This document shows positions 1-10,482 of a stretch of DNA of 64,000 nucleotides, piece by piece. Where the stretch lies: NCBI GenBank assembly GCA_027490225.1, contig JAIXYK010000063.1, forward strand, positions 1 through 64,000. Reading direction: 5' to 3'. The notes under the pieces were generated by a model. The model was not told the DNA's origin and made no database searches. It saw only the letters and a list, made by a program, of their open reading frames with translations. The stretch is from Bacteroidota bacterium. GTDB lineage: Bacteria; Bacteroidota; Bacteroidia; M30B66. Within the stretch, counting starts at the first letter, position 1, and every line of letters begins with the position of its first letter. The translations under genes and the position numbers were made by a program.

Positions 1-91
1 ATAATGAATAATGAATAATGAATAATGAATAATGAATAATGAATAATGAATAATGAATAATGAATAATGAATAATGAATAATGAATAATGA
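1..91. repeat. 7-bp tandem repeat, 13 copies
   Basis: Thirteen uninterrupted copies of ATAATGA fill the first 91 bases and may continue to the left of the window. The period is not a multiple of three, so the plus strand has stops in every frame, while the minus strand (TCATTAT units) has no stop in any frame and could be read as a Ser-Leu-Phe-Ile-Ile-His-Tyr repeat. No start codon for such a reading is visible. It lies beyond the icd terminator. It looks like a slippage-prone microsatellite. Confidence 0.97.
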
Positions 92-135
92 AATCTATAA
101 TTTATGATAAAACGAAAATAAAAAACTTCAATCAT

Positions 136-167
136 AAAAAAAAGTCCAGAGGTTTAAATTCTGGACT
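136..167 (-). terminator. Intrinsic terminator of icd
   Basis: An 8-bp perfect stem (AGTCCAGA at 143-150, TCTGGACT at 160-167) with a 9-nt loop follows the icd stop on the minus strand. Seven A residues at 136-142 form the minus-strand U tract. T residues at 171-175 on the other side would let it work in both directions. Confidence 0.85.
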
Positions 168-191
168 TCCTTTTTAAAATAATCTAAATGC

Positions 192-1418
192 TTATTTGCT
201 CAAGCGTAATTTGAGTTCATCGTTTATGGCTTGTAAGAAATCTTCTGTGTGCAAGTACTGATCATTTTGGATTTTATCTCCGTAAATGCAAACAGCAAGA
301 TCTTTTGTCATTTTACCACTTTCAACTACATCCACACAAACTTTTTCCAAAGTATGACAAAAATCAATTAATGGCTGATTTCCATCTAGTTTTCCACGGT
401 GCTCTAGTCCGCGGGTCCAAGCGAAAATGCTGGCAATTGGATTGGTACTGGTTTTTTTTCCTTGCTGGTGCATTCTGAAATGGCGCGTTACTGTTCCATG
501 TGCAGCTTCCGATTCAACAGTTTTACCATCTGGTGTGATTAATACAGATGTCATTAAACCCAAAGAGCCAAATCCTTGTGCTACAGTATCACTTTGAACG
601 TCTCCATCGTAATTTTTACATGCCCAAACAAAATTTCCATTCCATTTTAATGCTGAAGCAACCATATCATCAATTAAACGGTGTTCGTAAGTAATTCCCG
701 CAGCATCCATGGTAGCTTTAAATTCTGCTTGATAGATTTCTTCAAAAATATCTTTAAAACGACCATCATATTTTTTCAAAATGGTGTTTTTTGTACTCAA
801 ATAAAGTGGCCATTTCTTTGAAATTGCTTGATTGAAGCAACTTCTTGCAAAACCACGAATACTCTCATCGGTATTGTACATGGCAAGTGCTACGCCGTCA
901 CCTTTAAAGTTATATACTTCATGTTGAATCACTTGACCGTCTTCACCTTCAAACTTAATGGTCAATTTACCTTTCCCTTTTGTAACAAAATCGGTAGCAC
1001 GATATTGGTCACCAAATGCATGACGTCCAATGCAAATTGGAGCTGTCCAATTGGGAACTAATCTGGGAACATTTTTACAAACAATTGGCTCACGGAAAAC
1101 AGTTCCATCTAAAATATTACGAATGGTGCCATTAGGGCTTTTCCACATTTGTTTTAATCCAAATTCAAGCACACGTTGCTCATCAGGTGTAATTGTCGCG
1201 CATTTAATTCCAACATTGTACAATTTAATGGCTTCTGCAGCATCTATAGTAACTTGGTCATTAGTGGCATCGCGGTGCTCTATTCCTAAATCATAGTATT
1301 TGATATCTAAATCCAAATAAGGAAGAATCAAACTGTTTTTTATAAAATGCCAGATAATTCTGGTCATTTCATCTCCATCTAGCTCAACTACTGGGTGAGC
1401 AACTTTAATTTTATTCAT
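192..1418 (-). CDS. icd: NADP-dependent isocitrate dehydrogenase (animal/mitochondrial type)
   Basis: Oxidatively decarboxylates isocitrate to 2-oxoglutarate in the cytosolic TCA cycle, making NADPH. At 408 aa the protein has the length and motifs of the homodimeric subfamily II enzymes known from eukaryotes and many Bacteroidota, not the E. coli type. Visible motifs are the substrate loop [17 protein letters not shown] near residues 96-112 and the C-terminal cofactor segment [12 protein letters not shown]. The ATG start gives [20 protein letters not shown], the usual N-terminus. The gene is a single unit, divergent from the lycopene cyclase gene, with its own hairpin terminator downstream. 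The assignment is secure. Confidence 0.97.
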   Translation of the reverse strand: MNKIKVAHPVVELDGDEMTRIIWHFIKNSLILPYLDLDIKYYDLGIEHRDATNDQVTIDAAEAIKLYNVGIKCATITPDEQRVLEFGLKQMWKSPNGTIRNILDGTVFREPIVCKNVPRLVPNWTAPICIGRHAFGDQYRATDFVTKGKGKLTIKFEGEDGQVIQHEVYNFKGDGVALAMYNTDESIRGFARSCFNQAISKKWPLYLSTKNTILKKYDGRFKDIFEEIYQAEFKATMDAAGITYEHRLIDDMVASALKWNGNFVWACKNYDGDVQSDTVAQGFGSLGLMTSVLITPDGKTVESEAAHGTVTRHFRMHQQGKKTSTNPIASIFAWTRGLEHRGKLDGNQPLIDFCHTLEKVCVDVVESGKMTKDLAVCIYGDKIQNDQYLHTEDFLQAINDELKLRLSK

Positions 1419-1572
1419 ACGCGTTCAGCAACGTTTGAGGTAAAATTTATTTTTTACCGGGTGCAAAGGACGAAAAATCAAGAGACTTTAACAAATGATG
1501 TTTTAAAACAATCTGCACATTGAAACATTATACTATTATGTACTCAAACCAAAATCAATAATTCTATATCAT

Positions 1573-2766
1573 TTGAAAGAATTCTATCATTATACAATAG
1601 TCGGTGCAGGAGCTTCTGGTCTTTGGCTGGCTTACACGATGCTAAAAAATGGGCTTTTGGAACATCAAACATTATGTGTTGTAGAAAATGATTTGGACAA
1701 GAAAAATGATAGAACTTGGTGCTACTGGGCTGAAAATCCAATCAATCCAATAGAAATTAATAGTAAATCTTGGAATTTTATCTTTAATGAGTTATTTCTA
1801 GATAAATCAGAATCGCTCAACCCTTATAAATATTATCATATCAGAAGTCAAGATTTTTATTCAACCATAAAAAATGAACTTTTTAAATGCAAAAATATCA
1901 GCTGGAAATTTGATGAGGTGATAGAAATTAAAGAAATTAACAATCAAATTGAAACAAATACTGCGTCAAATTTATGGTACAGTGAACGTATTTTTTTATC
2001 CAGCTATTTTAAGAAAAGAGAGCATCAATCATATTATAAAAATGATTCTTCTTCGATTGAATTGAAAAAAAATAATAGTCTTTTTATTTGGCAATCATTC
2101 TATGGATGGAGAATAAGAACGAAGCAACCTTTTTTTAATGATACCAGAATGTCTATGATGAATTTTAATGTAGACCAAGGTAATCATACGCAGTTTATAT
2201 ATGAATTGCCATTTTCTGAAAAAGAGGCATTAATTGAAATGACAAGATTTGGCAAAGAAAAAATTACTAAAAATGAAGCTGAAATTGAATTAAAAAAATG
2301 GATGAATTTAAAAGAGGTGGATTTTGAAATAGAAGAATTTGAAATAGGTGCTATTCCAATGACGAATGCATTTGATATTCAGCCAAAAACATTAAACGTT
2401 GATGAACGCGTAATTTTTATCGGAACTCCAGCAGGAGCAATCAAACCAACTACAGGTTATGGATTCAAAAAAATGCAGGAATATTCGGAGATATTATGTT
2501 TGGCATTAAAATCAAAAAATAAAATCCCAAGTATGCTCCGCAAAAGAAGATTCAGGATATATGATATCTTACTTTTACAAATTTTAATCAATAAACCTGA
2601 GAAGGGAAAATTAATTTTTGAAGAATTATTTAAACATCAACCAATTAAAAGAATATTGAAGTTTCTTGATGAAGACACAACATTGATGGAGGAAATTCAA
2701 ATTTTTTCAAAGTTACCTGTAAGGCTTTTTATGAGTTCTTTGTTAACGTATATTATTAAGAAATGA
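1573..2766 (+). CDS. crtY: Lycopene beta-cyclase (CrtY type)
   Basis: Cyclises lycopene to beta-carotene. The 397-aa protein opens with a dinucleotide-binding fold (TIVGAGASGLWLAYT, glycines from residue 11), carries the DRTWCYW segment found in lycopene cyclases and has the C-terminal flavoprotein motif GTPAGAIKPTTGYGF. The reading frame has no ATG near the start; TTG at 1573 gives the expected N-terminus, so an alternative start codon is likely. It overlaps the next gene, blh, by ATGA, so the two are translationally coupled and the product feeds directly into retinal formation. Upstream carotenoid genes (crtB, crtI, crtE) are not in the window. Family assignment is firm; the exact start is less so. 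Confidence 0.9.
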   Translation: MKEFYHYTIVGAGASGLWLAYTMLKNGLLEHQTLCVVENDLDKKNDRTWCYWAENPINPIEINSKSWNFIFNELFLDKSESLNPYKYYHIRSQDFYSTIKNELFKCKNISWKFDEVIEIKEINNQIETNTASNLWYSERIFLSSYFKKREHQSYYKNDSSSIELKKNNSLFIWQSFYGWRIRTKQPFFNDTRMSMMNFNVDQGNHTQFIYELPFSEKEALIEMTRFGKEKITKNEAEIELKKWMNLKEVDFEIEEFEIGAIPMTNAFDIQPKTLNVDERVIFIGTPAGAIKPTTGYGFKKMQEYSEILCLALKSKNKIPSMLRKRRFRIYDILLLQILINKPEKGKLIFEELFKHQPIKRILKFLDEDTTLMEEIQIFSKLPVRLFMSSLLTYIIKK

Positions 2767-3662
2767 ATTACATTAATTCTAAATTATTCCAAATACAAAT
2801 AATTATTCAGTTAATTTTTATTGGCATTTTTTATTTTATAGAAATTGATTTTAATGCTCAAGCTGTAATTTGCGGAATACTCCTTTGCACAGTTGGAATA
2901 CCGCATGGCTCTAACGATTATTTGTACCGTTCAAATGTATCTAGCAATGGATTATTAAAATTCCTGTTTACTTATATTTTAATGATGGCTATTTATGGGA
3001 TTACTTGGTGGCTGCTTCCATTCTTAGCCTTACTTATATTTTTCTTTATTTCAATCCACCATTTTGGGCAATCTAATTTCGAAAATTCTACAGTCTTTTA
3101 TTTGCCTTCAATCCTCTGGGGAACCTGGGTTTTACTTTTACCCGTGCTCATCCATTCAGATGAAGCCATTTTAATTTTCAAACAAATGTTATCATTAAAT
3201 GACACTAAATTGAATTTAATTGAATACCCTTTTAATACTAGCTTTAACCCCATTTTAATATCAGTATTAATGGGATTTTCAATACTCTATTTCTTGAGTT
3301 TAAAATATTTTGAAAATAAAAATATACTAAAATACTTTATTCAATTTACTGTTGTTACTACCTGGTATCTTTTAACACCTTTATTATTTGGATTTATTAT
3401 TTTCTTTTGTCTCTGGCACTCCTTGCAATCATTGAAACACCAGTCTGAATATTATATTAAATTAACACAAAATAAAATAGGTGATTTCATTTTTAAAATG
3501 GTTCCGTTTAGTTTAATTGCATTAGGATTTTTTGCTGTATACATTTATTTCAGAGGCTTTATTCTGTCTGAAGCATTTATTCTGTTATCAATAATTACAT
3601 TTCCCCATGTTTTAATAATGGATAGCTTGTATAAAAAAGCTGGCAATTATTTGAAAAGCTAA
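2763..3662 (+). CDS. blh: Brp/Blh family beta-carotene 15,15'-dioxygenase
   Basis: Integral membrane enzyme that cleaves beta-carotene into two retinals, the chromophore of microbial rhodopsins. The 299-aa protein is made of about eight hydrophobic segments and shows the family's histidine motifs in order: GIPHGSNDYLY (His48), SIHHFGQ (His99/100), CLWHSLQSLKH (His219, His226) and FPHVLIMD (His282), which in this family are proposed to bind iron. The start codon overlaps the crtY stop (ATGA), making a two-gene retinal operon. No rhodopsin gene is found in the window, so the opsin must lie elsewhere or retinal has another use. Confidence 0.92.
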   Translation: MNYINSKLFQIQIIIQLIFIGIFYFIEIDFNAQAVICGILLCTVGIPHGSNDYLYRSNVSSNGLLKFLFTYILMMAIYGITWWLLPFLALLIFFFISIHHFGQSNFENSTVFYLPSILWGTWVLLLPVLIHSDEAILIFKQMLSLNDTKLNLIEYPFNTSFNPILISVLMGFSILYFLSLKYFENKNILKYFIQFTVVTTWYLLTPLLFGFIIFFCLWHSLQSLKHQSEYYIKLTQNKIGDFIFKMVPFSLIALGFFAVYIYFRGFILSEAFILLSIITFPHVLIMDSLYKKAGNYLKS

Positions 3663-3763
3663 AGATTCTTTACTGAATTTTATAATTTCCAATGTTAACA
3701 ATTTCTAAGTTTCATTGATTGAAGCTATAAAATTGTAATTTCGCCACGAAATCAAATTCAATT

Positions 3764-4555
3764 ATGCATTTAAATTTTGCCGAAGGAGAAATCCATTATA
3801 AAGTTGATGGTCAAGGACCTGCAATAGTTTTTCTTCATGGGTTTATGGAAAGTGCAAGAATTTGGAGGCCTTTCTTAGAAAAATTAAGCGGCAAGTTTAA
3901 AATTATCCGCATAAACCTTCCTGGTCACGGTAAATCAAGTGTTTATGGTAATGTTCATACCATGGAATTTATGGCAGAAAGCGTTAAGGCTGTGCTTGAT
4001 TTTGAAAAAGTAGACAGTGCCTTATTTGTTGGCCATTCAATGGGCGGCTATGTTGGACTTGCATTTGCGGAAGCATTTGCCGAAAATGTAAAAGGACTCG
4101 TATTGTTCAGTTCTACAAGTTTCGAAGACACTCCCGAAAGAATTGAAGATAGAGAGAGGGCTGCAAAAGCAGCAGATACTCATAAAATGAAATTTATTAC
4201 TTCTGTTATTCCTAATTTATTCTTTGAACGAACAGGAGCTAAAGCCAGTAAGCGAATTTTTAAACTTGTTAAAATTGCAGCAAAACAGCCCAAAGAAGGA
4301 ATTATTGCTGCAATCAAGGGAATGCAAATTAGAAAAGACAGGACATCAGTATTAAGTCAGGCAAAATTCCCAATACTCATTATTTCAGGTCATGATGATT
4401 TCTTAATTCCACTTGAACGCGTGCAAGAAATGGCTAAACATGCGCCAACTGCACAAACTATAATATTAGATCATTGTGGCCATGTTGGATTTTTAGAGCA
4501 TGAAAAAGAAAGTTTAAAGGCAATTCAAACTTTTGCTTTAGAGAAAATTCTTTAA
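3764..4555 (+). CDS. Alpha/beta-fold hydrolase
   Basis: A 263-aa soluble esterase-like protein without a signal peptide. It shows the oxyanion HGF motif (VFLHGFMES, about residue 25), the nucleophile elbow GHSMGGY (Ser near residue 92) and a C-terminal catalytic His in DHCGHVGFLEH; the acid is probably Asp in SGHDDFLIP. The substrate cannot be told from the sequence; many Bacteroidota carry such proteins, called carboxylesterases or lactonases. Upstream, TAATTTCG at 3736-3743 matches seven of eight positions of the -7 promoter consensus, so it is probably transcribed alone. Confidence 0.85.
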   Translation: MHLNFAEGEIHYKVDGQGPAIVFLHGFMESARIWRPFLEKLSGKFKIIRINLPGHGKSSVYGNVHTMEFMAESVKAVLDFEKVDSALFVGHSMGGYVGLAFAEAFAENVKGLVLFSSTSFEDTPERIEDRERAAKAADTHKMKFITSVIPNLFFERTGAKASKRIFKLVKIAAKQPKEGIIAAIKGMQIRKDRTSVLSQAKFPILIISGHDDFLIPLERVQEMAKHAPTAQTIILDHCGHVGFLEHEKESLKAIQTFALEKIL

Positions 4556-4628
4556 ATTTAATTTACTGAAAGTCAAATTTGTACATTAAAAAATAAGCCA
4601 GTAAAGCAATTACTTTACTGAAATTATT

Positions 4629-4660
4629 TTTGTGTAGTTGAAAAACAAAGTGTAATTTTG
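4629..4660 (+). promoter_or_regulatory. Bacteroidota-type promoter of gapA
   Basis: TTTG at 4629-4632 (-33) and TAATTTTG at 4653-4660 (-7, fits TAnnTTTG) are separated by 20 nt. This would start the transcript about 22 nt before the gapA ATG. Confidence 0.65.
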
Positions 4661-4675
4661 ACACTCACAATTTAG

Positions 4676-5725
<1,050 letters not shown>

Positions 5726-5745
5726 AATAAAATGTATTCAATTTC

Positions 5746-5785
5746 AAATCCTGTTTTTTTCGAAGAAACAGGATTTTTGTTTTTT
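5746..5785 (+). terminator. Intrinsic terminator of gapA
   Basis: An 11-bp perfect stem (AAATCCTGTTT at 5746-5756, AAACAGGATTT at 5766-5776) with a 9-nt loop is followed by a T-rich tract to 5785. It also shows that the open frame reaching back from the next gene into gapA is not coding there. Confidence 0.93.
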
Positions 5786-5816
5786 AAAACAATCGTTTCC
5801 TGTAATTTCGCCCATT

Positions 5817-6824
5817 ATGGTATTAAGTCTAACACAAAAAGTAGATGCTGCTAATATTGGATTAATGGTATTTAGTTGCATTGTTGCTTTTATTCTTCCT
5901 TTTGAGGTATTTCTTTTCTCCTATGGTGTTTTAGGGCCCTTGCATTACTTAACAGAAATTGGATGGCTGCATAAAAAAGGATATTTCACAACTGGAAAGT
6001 ATGATTATATTTTTTTAGCCTTCCTTGCATTTGGAATAACATTAGGATTTCTTGGACTTTCTGATTTTTTTAATGAGGTAAGCACAGGCCTCATTTACTT
6101 AGGGTTTCTTGCTGCCTTAGCGATGGTTACCATTAAGGATAACTCATTAAAAGCAGTTTGTATAATACTTCTAGTTTTTTCAACATTATTTATTGGAGAT
6201 TCTCCATTATATCAAATCTTCTTTGCAGTATACCTACCCACCATCATTCATGTATTCATTTTTACTGCACTTTTTATTATTTATGGAGCTTTAAAAAATA
6301 AAAGCCCATTAGGTTTTGTTTCAGTTATTGTATTTGCAATTTGTGCCTTTAGCTTCTTTTATTTTCCGGCAGGTTATCAGCCACTTGCCTCAATGGAATA
6401 CATTCAACAAAGCTATAGAGGATTTGCAATGCTCAACCAAATGATGCTCAACTTATTTGGTTTTACTGAACTTAAGGGCTTTAATGAAGCTAGCATTAAC
6501 GCGATATTCAATTCCCAAAGCGGATACATGGTAATGAGGTTTGTAGCTTTTGCATACACATACCATTACTTGAATTGGTTTTCAAAAACTTCAATTATAC
6601 AATGGCATAAAGTTCCAAAATCCACACTAGCAATAGTAGTTGTTCTTTGGGTTGCCTCCATTTTAATTTACGCTTACGATTACATGGTAGGTCTTAAATG
6701 GTTGTTTCTACTAAGTTTTCTTCACGTATTGTTAGAATTCCCTTTAAATTACAGAAGTGTTATTGGAATTGGACAGGAAATAAAAGGTCTTTTTGTTAGA
6801 AAACAAACTGCCATTAGTAAATAA
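5817..6824 (+). CDS. Polytopic membrane protein of unknown function with conserved-looking histidines
   Basis: The open frame extends upstream to 5664, but that would read through gapA's end and its terminator; ATG 5817 follows a promoter-like TAATTTCG at 5803-5810 and gives a 335-aa protein that enters the membrane at about residue 13. About nine hydrophobic segments are visible. Histidines sit at or near membrane boundaries: PLHYLTE (43), LHKK (52), IIHVFI (145), TYHYLNWFSK (250), QWHKVPK (264) and FLHVLLEF (303). I do not recognise the family with certainty. The order and spacing of these motifs recall Brp/Blh, which is encoded 2 kb upstream, but this is only a visual similarity. The fmt gene follows after 8 bases, so they may be cotranscribed. 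Confidence 0.75.
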   Translation: MVLSLTQKVDAANIGLMVFSCIVAFILPFEVFLFSYGVLGPLHYLTEIGWLHKKGYFTTGKYDYIFLAFLAFGITLGFLGLSDFFNEVSTGLIYLGFLAALAMVTIKDNSLKAVCIILLVFSTLFIGDSPLYQIFFAVYLPTIIHVFIFTALFIIYGALKNKSPLGFVSVIVFAICAFSFFYFPAGYQPLASMEYIQQSYRGFAMLNQMMLNLFGFTELKGFNEASINAIFNSQSGYMVMRFVAFAYTYHYLNWFSKTSIIQWHKVPKSTLAIVVVLWVASILIYAYDYMVGLKWLFLLSFLHVLLEFPLNYRSVIGIGQEIKGLFVRKQTAISK

Positions 6825-6832
6825 TAAAATAC

Positions 6833-7783
6833 ATGCGTATAGTATTCTTAGGAACACCAGATTTTGCAGTTCCCAGCCTTGAGATCTTGATCAATAATGG
6901 TTTTGATGTTGTAGCAGTTGTTACAGCACCAGATAAACCAGCCGGAAGAGGACTTCAGTTAAAAAGTTCGCCTGTAAAAGAATGCGCACTCAAGCACAAT
7001 ATTAAAGTATTGCAACCGGTAAAATTGAAAGACGTAGAATTTATTTCAGAACTTCAAGATTTAAAAGCCGATTTGCAAGTAGTCGTCGCTTTTAGAATGT
7101 TACCGGAAATAGTTTGGAATATGCCCCATTTGGGTACCTGGAATCTTCATGGTTCTTTGTTACCAAATTATAGAGGCGCAGCACCAATCAATCATGCAAT
7201 TATAAACGGAGAAGCAGTAACAGGTCTTACAACTTTTAAATTAAGCCATGCGATTGATACAGGCCCCATTGCATTTAAGGAGGAAGTAACAATTAATGAA
7301 AATGATACAGCCGGAGATCTTCATGATAAGATGATGTATATAGGAGCTGAGTTAATGTTACAAACGATTAAAGCAATTCTAAACAACAGCATTCAGTTAA
7401 TTCCTCAAGCATTGCTGGAAACTGTCGATACAAAAGAAGCGCCCAAAATATTTCCGGAGTTTTGTAAGTTGAATTTTAATGAATCAACTTCAGTTATTCA
7501 CAATAAAATCAGAGGATTAAGCCCTTTTCCTGGAGCATACGCGCAATTAGTAATTAAATCGTCTAGCACCACACTTAAAGTATATAGAAGCCAGATAGTA
7601 ACTTCTGATTTTCCACTTGGCAAGATTGGTGATTTAACCATAATAAACGACAAACATATATATGTATCATGTGCTGACGGACATTTAAGCCTTTTGGAGC
7701 TTCAATTAGCTGGCAAAAAGAGATTATCGGCAAAAGAGTTTCTTGCAGGATTTAGGGAGCGAGAAAACCTGAAATTGGAATAG
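6833..7783 (+). CDS. fmt: Methionyl-tRNA formyltransferase
   Basis: Formylates initiator Met-tRNA for translation initiation. The 316-aa protein begins with the hallmark MRIVFLGTPDFAVPSLE, carries the folate-binding and catalytic motif SLLPNYRGAAPINHAI near residues 107-122 and ends in the small tRNA-binding OB-like domain (GLSPFPGAYAQL onward). It starts 8 bases after the membrane protein gene. The length is typical and nothing is missing. Confidence 0.97.
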   Translation: MRIVFLGTPDFAVPSLEILINNGFDVVAVVTAPDKPAGRGLQLKSSPVKECALKHNIKVLQPVKLKDVEFISELQDLKADLQVVVAFRMLPEIVWNMPHLGTWNLHGSLLPNYRGAAPINHAIINGEAVTGLTTFKLSHAIDTGPIAFKEEVTINENDTAGDLHDKMMYIGAELMLQTIKAILNNSIQLIPQALLETVDTKEAPKIFPEFCKLNFNESTSVIHNKIRGLSPFPGAYAQLVIKSSSTTLKVYRSQIVTSDFPLGKIGDLTIINDKHIYVSCADGHLSLLELQLAGKKRLSAKEFLAGFRERENLKLE

Positions 7784-7908
7784 GCTAAAAATCAGGCATT
7801 TCTTACATGTTTTTTACATATTCACTAGGTAACCGTGGACTTTAGCGCATAGTTATTAACAAACCGCCGCTTTTATCAACAAAATAGGGGGTTTTAGGGG
7901 TTTGCCTA

Positions 7909-7938
7909 TTGCGAGATATTGAATTTCCTATACATTTG
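7909..7938 (+). promoter_or_regulatory. Bacteroidota-type promoter of the HU gene
   Basis: TTG at 7909-7911 (-33) and TACATTTG at 7931-7938 (-7, exact TAnnTTTG) are 19 nt apart. The transcript would have a leader of about 45 nt before the HU start at 7987. Confidence 0.6.
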
Positions 7939-7986
7939 TTACAGAGAACTAAAAAAACTTTTTAAAACCCTCAAAACCACAACATC

Positions 7987-8259
7987 ATGAACAAAGCAGA
8001 ATTAATTGATGCAATTGCATCACATGCAGAATTATCAAAAGTTGATGCTAAAAAAGCATTAGATGCATTTATTACAGCTACAACAGGAGCTCTTAAAAAA
8101 GGAGACCGTGTTGCTTTAGTTGGATTCGGTTCTTTCTCAGTTTCAGCTCGCGCTGCACGTAAAGGTCGTAACCCACAAACTGGTAAAGAAATTAAAATTG
8201 CTGCTAAAAAAGTAGTAAAATTCAAAGCAGGTACTGAATTATCTGGAAAAGTAAAATAA
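7987..8259 (+). CDS. HU-family DNA-binding protein
   Basis: Histone-like nucleoid protein that bends and compacts DNA as a dimer. The 90-aa sequence is a complete HU/IHF fold: helical N-terminus [11 protein letters not shown], the core [11 protein letters not shown] and the DNA-binding arm [12 protein letters not shown] ending with VKFKAGTEL. It is flanked by its own promoter and a strong terminator. It is alanine- and lysine-rich, as expected. Its exact paralogue name cannot be decided from sequence alone. Confidence 0.97.
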   Translation: MNKAELIDAIASHAELSKVDAKKALDAFITATTGALKKGDRVALVGFGSFSVSARAARKGRNPQTGKEIKIAAKKVVKFKAGTELSGKVK

Positions 8260-8280
8260 GAATTTATTTCTTAAAGTTAA

Positions 8281-8311
8281 AAGCCCTTCCAAAACGAAGG
8301 GCTTTTTTTTT
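8281..8311 (+). terminator. Intrinsic terminator of the HU gene
   Basis: Perfect 9-bp stem AAGCCCTTC (8281-8289) with GAAGGGCTT (8296-8304), 6-nt loop, then a run of nine T residues. Confidence 0.95.
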
Positions 8312-8361
8312 GTTTAAAAATGACTAAAACATAGTGATTAGCAATTCCTATTTCATTGCAT

Positions 8362-8369
8362 TACTTTTG
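8362..8369 (+). promoter_or_regulatory. Promoter -7 element of metG
   Basis: TACTTTTG fits TAnnTTTG exactly and lies 11 nt before the metG start. No clear -33 partner is seen at the right spacing, so confidence is moderate. Confidence 0.45.
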
Positions 8370-8380
8370 GCAATTCAATT

Positions 8381-10429
8381 ATGTCAACAATTCCAAAACG
8401 ATTTACAGTTACAGCAGCTTTGCCTTATGCCAATGGCCCCGTGCACATTGGTCACCTAGCTGGTTGTTATTTACCTGCAGATATCTATGTGAGATTTCTG
8501 CGTCTTTGCAATAAAGATGTCCTTTTTATTTGTGGTTCAGATGAACATGGTGTTCCAATTACGCTCAAAGCTCGAAACGAAGGTATTACACCTCAACAAG
8601 TGGTAGATAAATACCATGCTTTGATGGGAAATGCATTCAAGGATTTCGGAATTTCATTCGATATTTATTCCCGCACCTCTGCTCCTATTCACCATGAAAC
8701 TGCTCAGGAATTTTTTACTAATCTCTATGAAAAAGGAGAGTTCATAGAACAAAATACAGAGCAGTTCTACGATGAAAAAGAAAAAACCTTTTTAGCAGAC
8801 CGCTACATTGTAGGAACTTGCCCAAATTGCGGCAACGAAAATGCATATGGTGACCAATGCGAAAAGTGCGGTAAATCTTTAAGTCCATCAGATTTAATTA
8901 ACCCAAAATCGAAACTGAGTGGCGCAGTTCCTATCAAAAAAGAAACGAAACATTGGTTCCTTGCCTTAGACCGCTATCAAGAAGAATGGATAAACGATTG
9001 GCTACCAACACATAAAGACAACTGGAGACCTACTGTTTATGGCCAATGTAAATCTTGGTTAGACCAAGGATTGCAGCCACGCGCTATAACAAGAGACTTA
9101 GATTGGGGCGTAAAAGTTCCGCTTGCTGGTGAAGAAGGAAAAGTGCTCTACGTATGGTTTGACGCACCAATTGGATACATTTCTGCCACAAGAGAATGGT
9201 CACAAAAAACTGGGAAAGACTGGGAACCTTATTGGAAAAGCAATGATTCAAAACTGATTCACTTTATTGGGAAAGATAATATCGTTTTTCATTGCATTAT
9301 TTTCCCTGCTATTTTAAAAGCACATGGAGATTACATTTTACCTACCTCTGTCCCAGCCAACGAATTTTTAAATCTTGAAGGTGATAAAATTTCAACTTCC
9401 CGAAACTGGGCGGTTTGGTTACATGAATATTTAAATGATTTTCCTGAAAAGCAAGACGAACTAAGATATGTTCTTACCAGTATTGCTCCTGAAACTAAAG
9501 ACAGCGATTTTTCTTGGAAAGATTACCAAGCACGCGTTAACAATGAGTTAGCAGATATTCTTGGAAATTTTGTGAATAGAGTGATGGTACTTACTCACAA
9601 GTATTTTGGAGGAAAAGTTCCAACCAGCACATTTACTCCAAATAAAGAAGTAGAAGATGCCACAATAAATATTCATCAGCATGTTGCAGAATTGATTAAC
9701 AACTACGAGTTTAGGTCTGCACAAACGGAAGTGATGCAGTTAGCAAGGGCAGGAAATAAGTTTTTAGCAGATGCGCAGCCTTGGAAATTAAATCAGGAAA
9801 CACAGCAAGCTGAAATAGCCGATATTATTTCTTACAGTATTGATATTGTTGCCCGTTTATCAGTAGCGCTTGCTCCTTTTTTGCCAACAACAAGCATCAA
9901 ACTGCGTAAAATGTTGAATACAACTGAATCATTTTCTTGGAATGATATTCTTACAGCATCGCTTCCAGAAGGTCATGCAATTGGATTACCTGAGATTCTC
10001 TTTAAGAAAATTGAAGATGATGCTATAATAGCTCAATTGGATAAATTGGAGCAATCAAAACAAGAAAACTTAAGTGCAACAAGCAATTTAAAACCTATGA
10101 AAGACGGAATTACTTTTGATGATTTTTCGAAAATAGACATACGCATTGGAACAATTCTTTCTGCCGAACGTGTGCCCAAAGCAGATAAGTTATTGAAACT
10201 TTTGGTAGACACTGGAATTGACCAAAGAACAGTAGTTTCTGGAATTGCACAGCATTTTGAACCAGAAGCAATTGTAGGAAAACAAGTGAGTATTTTGGTA
10301 AATCTTGCACCGAGAATGCTTCGTGGAATTGAATCTCAAGGAATGATTTTAATGGCGGAAGATTCTGCTGGGAAATTGCATTTTGTAAATCCTCCTCACG
10401 CAGTTGAAAATGGTAGCACTGTGCAATAA
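8381..10429 (+). CDS. metG: Methionyl-tRNA synthetase
   Basis: Charges tRNA-Met with methionine. The 682-aa protein has the class I HIGH motif (PVHIGHLAG, about residue 20), a four-cysteine zinc knuckle (CPNC...CEKC, about residues 147-166), the KMSKS counterpart as KISTS, the anticodon-binding helical domain and a fused C-terminal tRNA-binding OB fold starting near [15 protein letters not shown] (about residue 578). This is the usual dimeric bacterial arrangement. The start follows a -7 promoter element by 11 nt. Confidence 0.98.
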   Translation: MSTIPKRFTVTAALPYANGPVHIGHLAGCYLPADIYVRFLRLCNKDVLFICGSDEHGVPITLKARNEGITPQQVVDKYHALMGNAFKDFGISFDIYSRTSAPIHHETAQEFFTNLYEKGEFIEQNTEQFYDEKEKTFLADRYIVGTCPNCGNENAYGDQCEKCGKSLSPSDLINPKSKLSGAVPIKKETKHWFLALDRYQEEWINDWLPTHKDNWRPTVYGQCKSWLDQGLQPRAITRDLDWGVKVPLAGEEGKVLYVWFDAPIGYISATREWSQKTGKDWEPYWKSNDSKLIHFIGKDNIVFHCIIFPAILKAHGDYILPTSVPANEFLNLEGDKISTSRNWAVWLHEYLNDFPEKQDELRYVLTSIAPETKDSDFSWKDYQARVNNELADILGNFVNRVMVLTHKYFGGKVPTSTFTPNKEVEDATINIHQHVAELINNYEFRSAQTEVMQLARAGNKFLADAQPWKLNQETQQAEIADIISYSIDIVARLSVALAPFLPTTSIKLRKMLNTTESFSWNDILTASLPEGHAIGLPEILFKKIEDDAIIAQLDKLEQSKQENLSATSNLKPMKDGITFDDFSKIDIRIGTILSAERVPKADKLLKLLVDTGIDQRTVVSGIAQHFEPEAIVGKQVSILVNLAPRMLRGIESQGMILMAEDSAGKLHFVNPPHAVENGSTVQ

Positions 10430-10461
10430 GAATATTTAAACTCCGAATAACAGTAAGTTAC

Positions 10462-10469
10462 TATATTTG
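10462..10469 (+). promoter_or_regulatory. Promoter -7 element of tRNA-Arg
   Basis: TATATTTG matches TAnnTTTG and ends 13 nt before the mature tRNA 5' end. A -33 element is not obvious. Confidence 0.5.
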
Positions 10470-10482
10470 CGCATTCTTTACT

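Noticed and set aside
7852-7881. Two DnaA-box-like sequences (TTATTAACA, TTATCAACA) near the HU gene
   Set aside because: They have two and one mismatches to the consensus, there is no cluster and no dnaA or dnaN gene nearby; AT-rich sequence yields such matches by chance.
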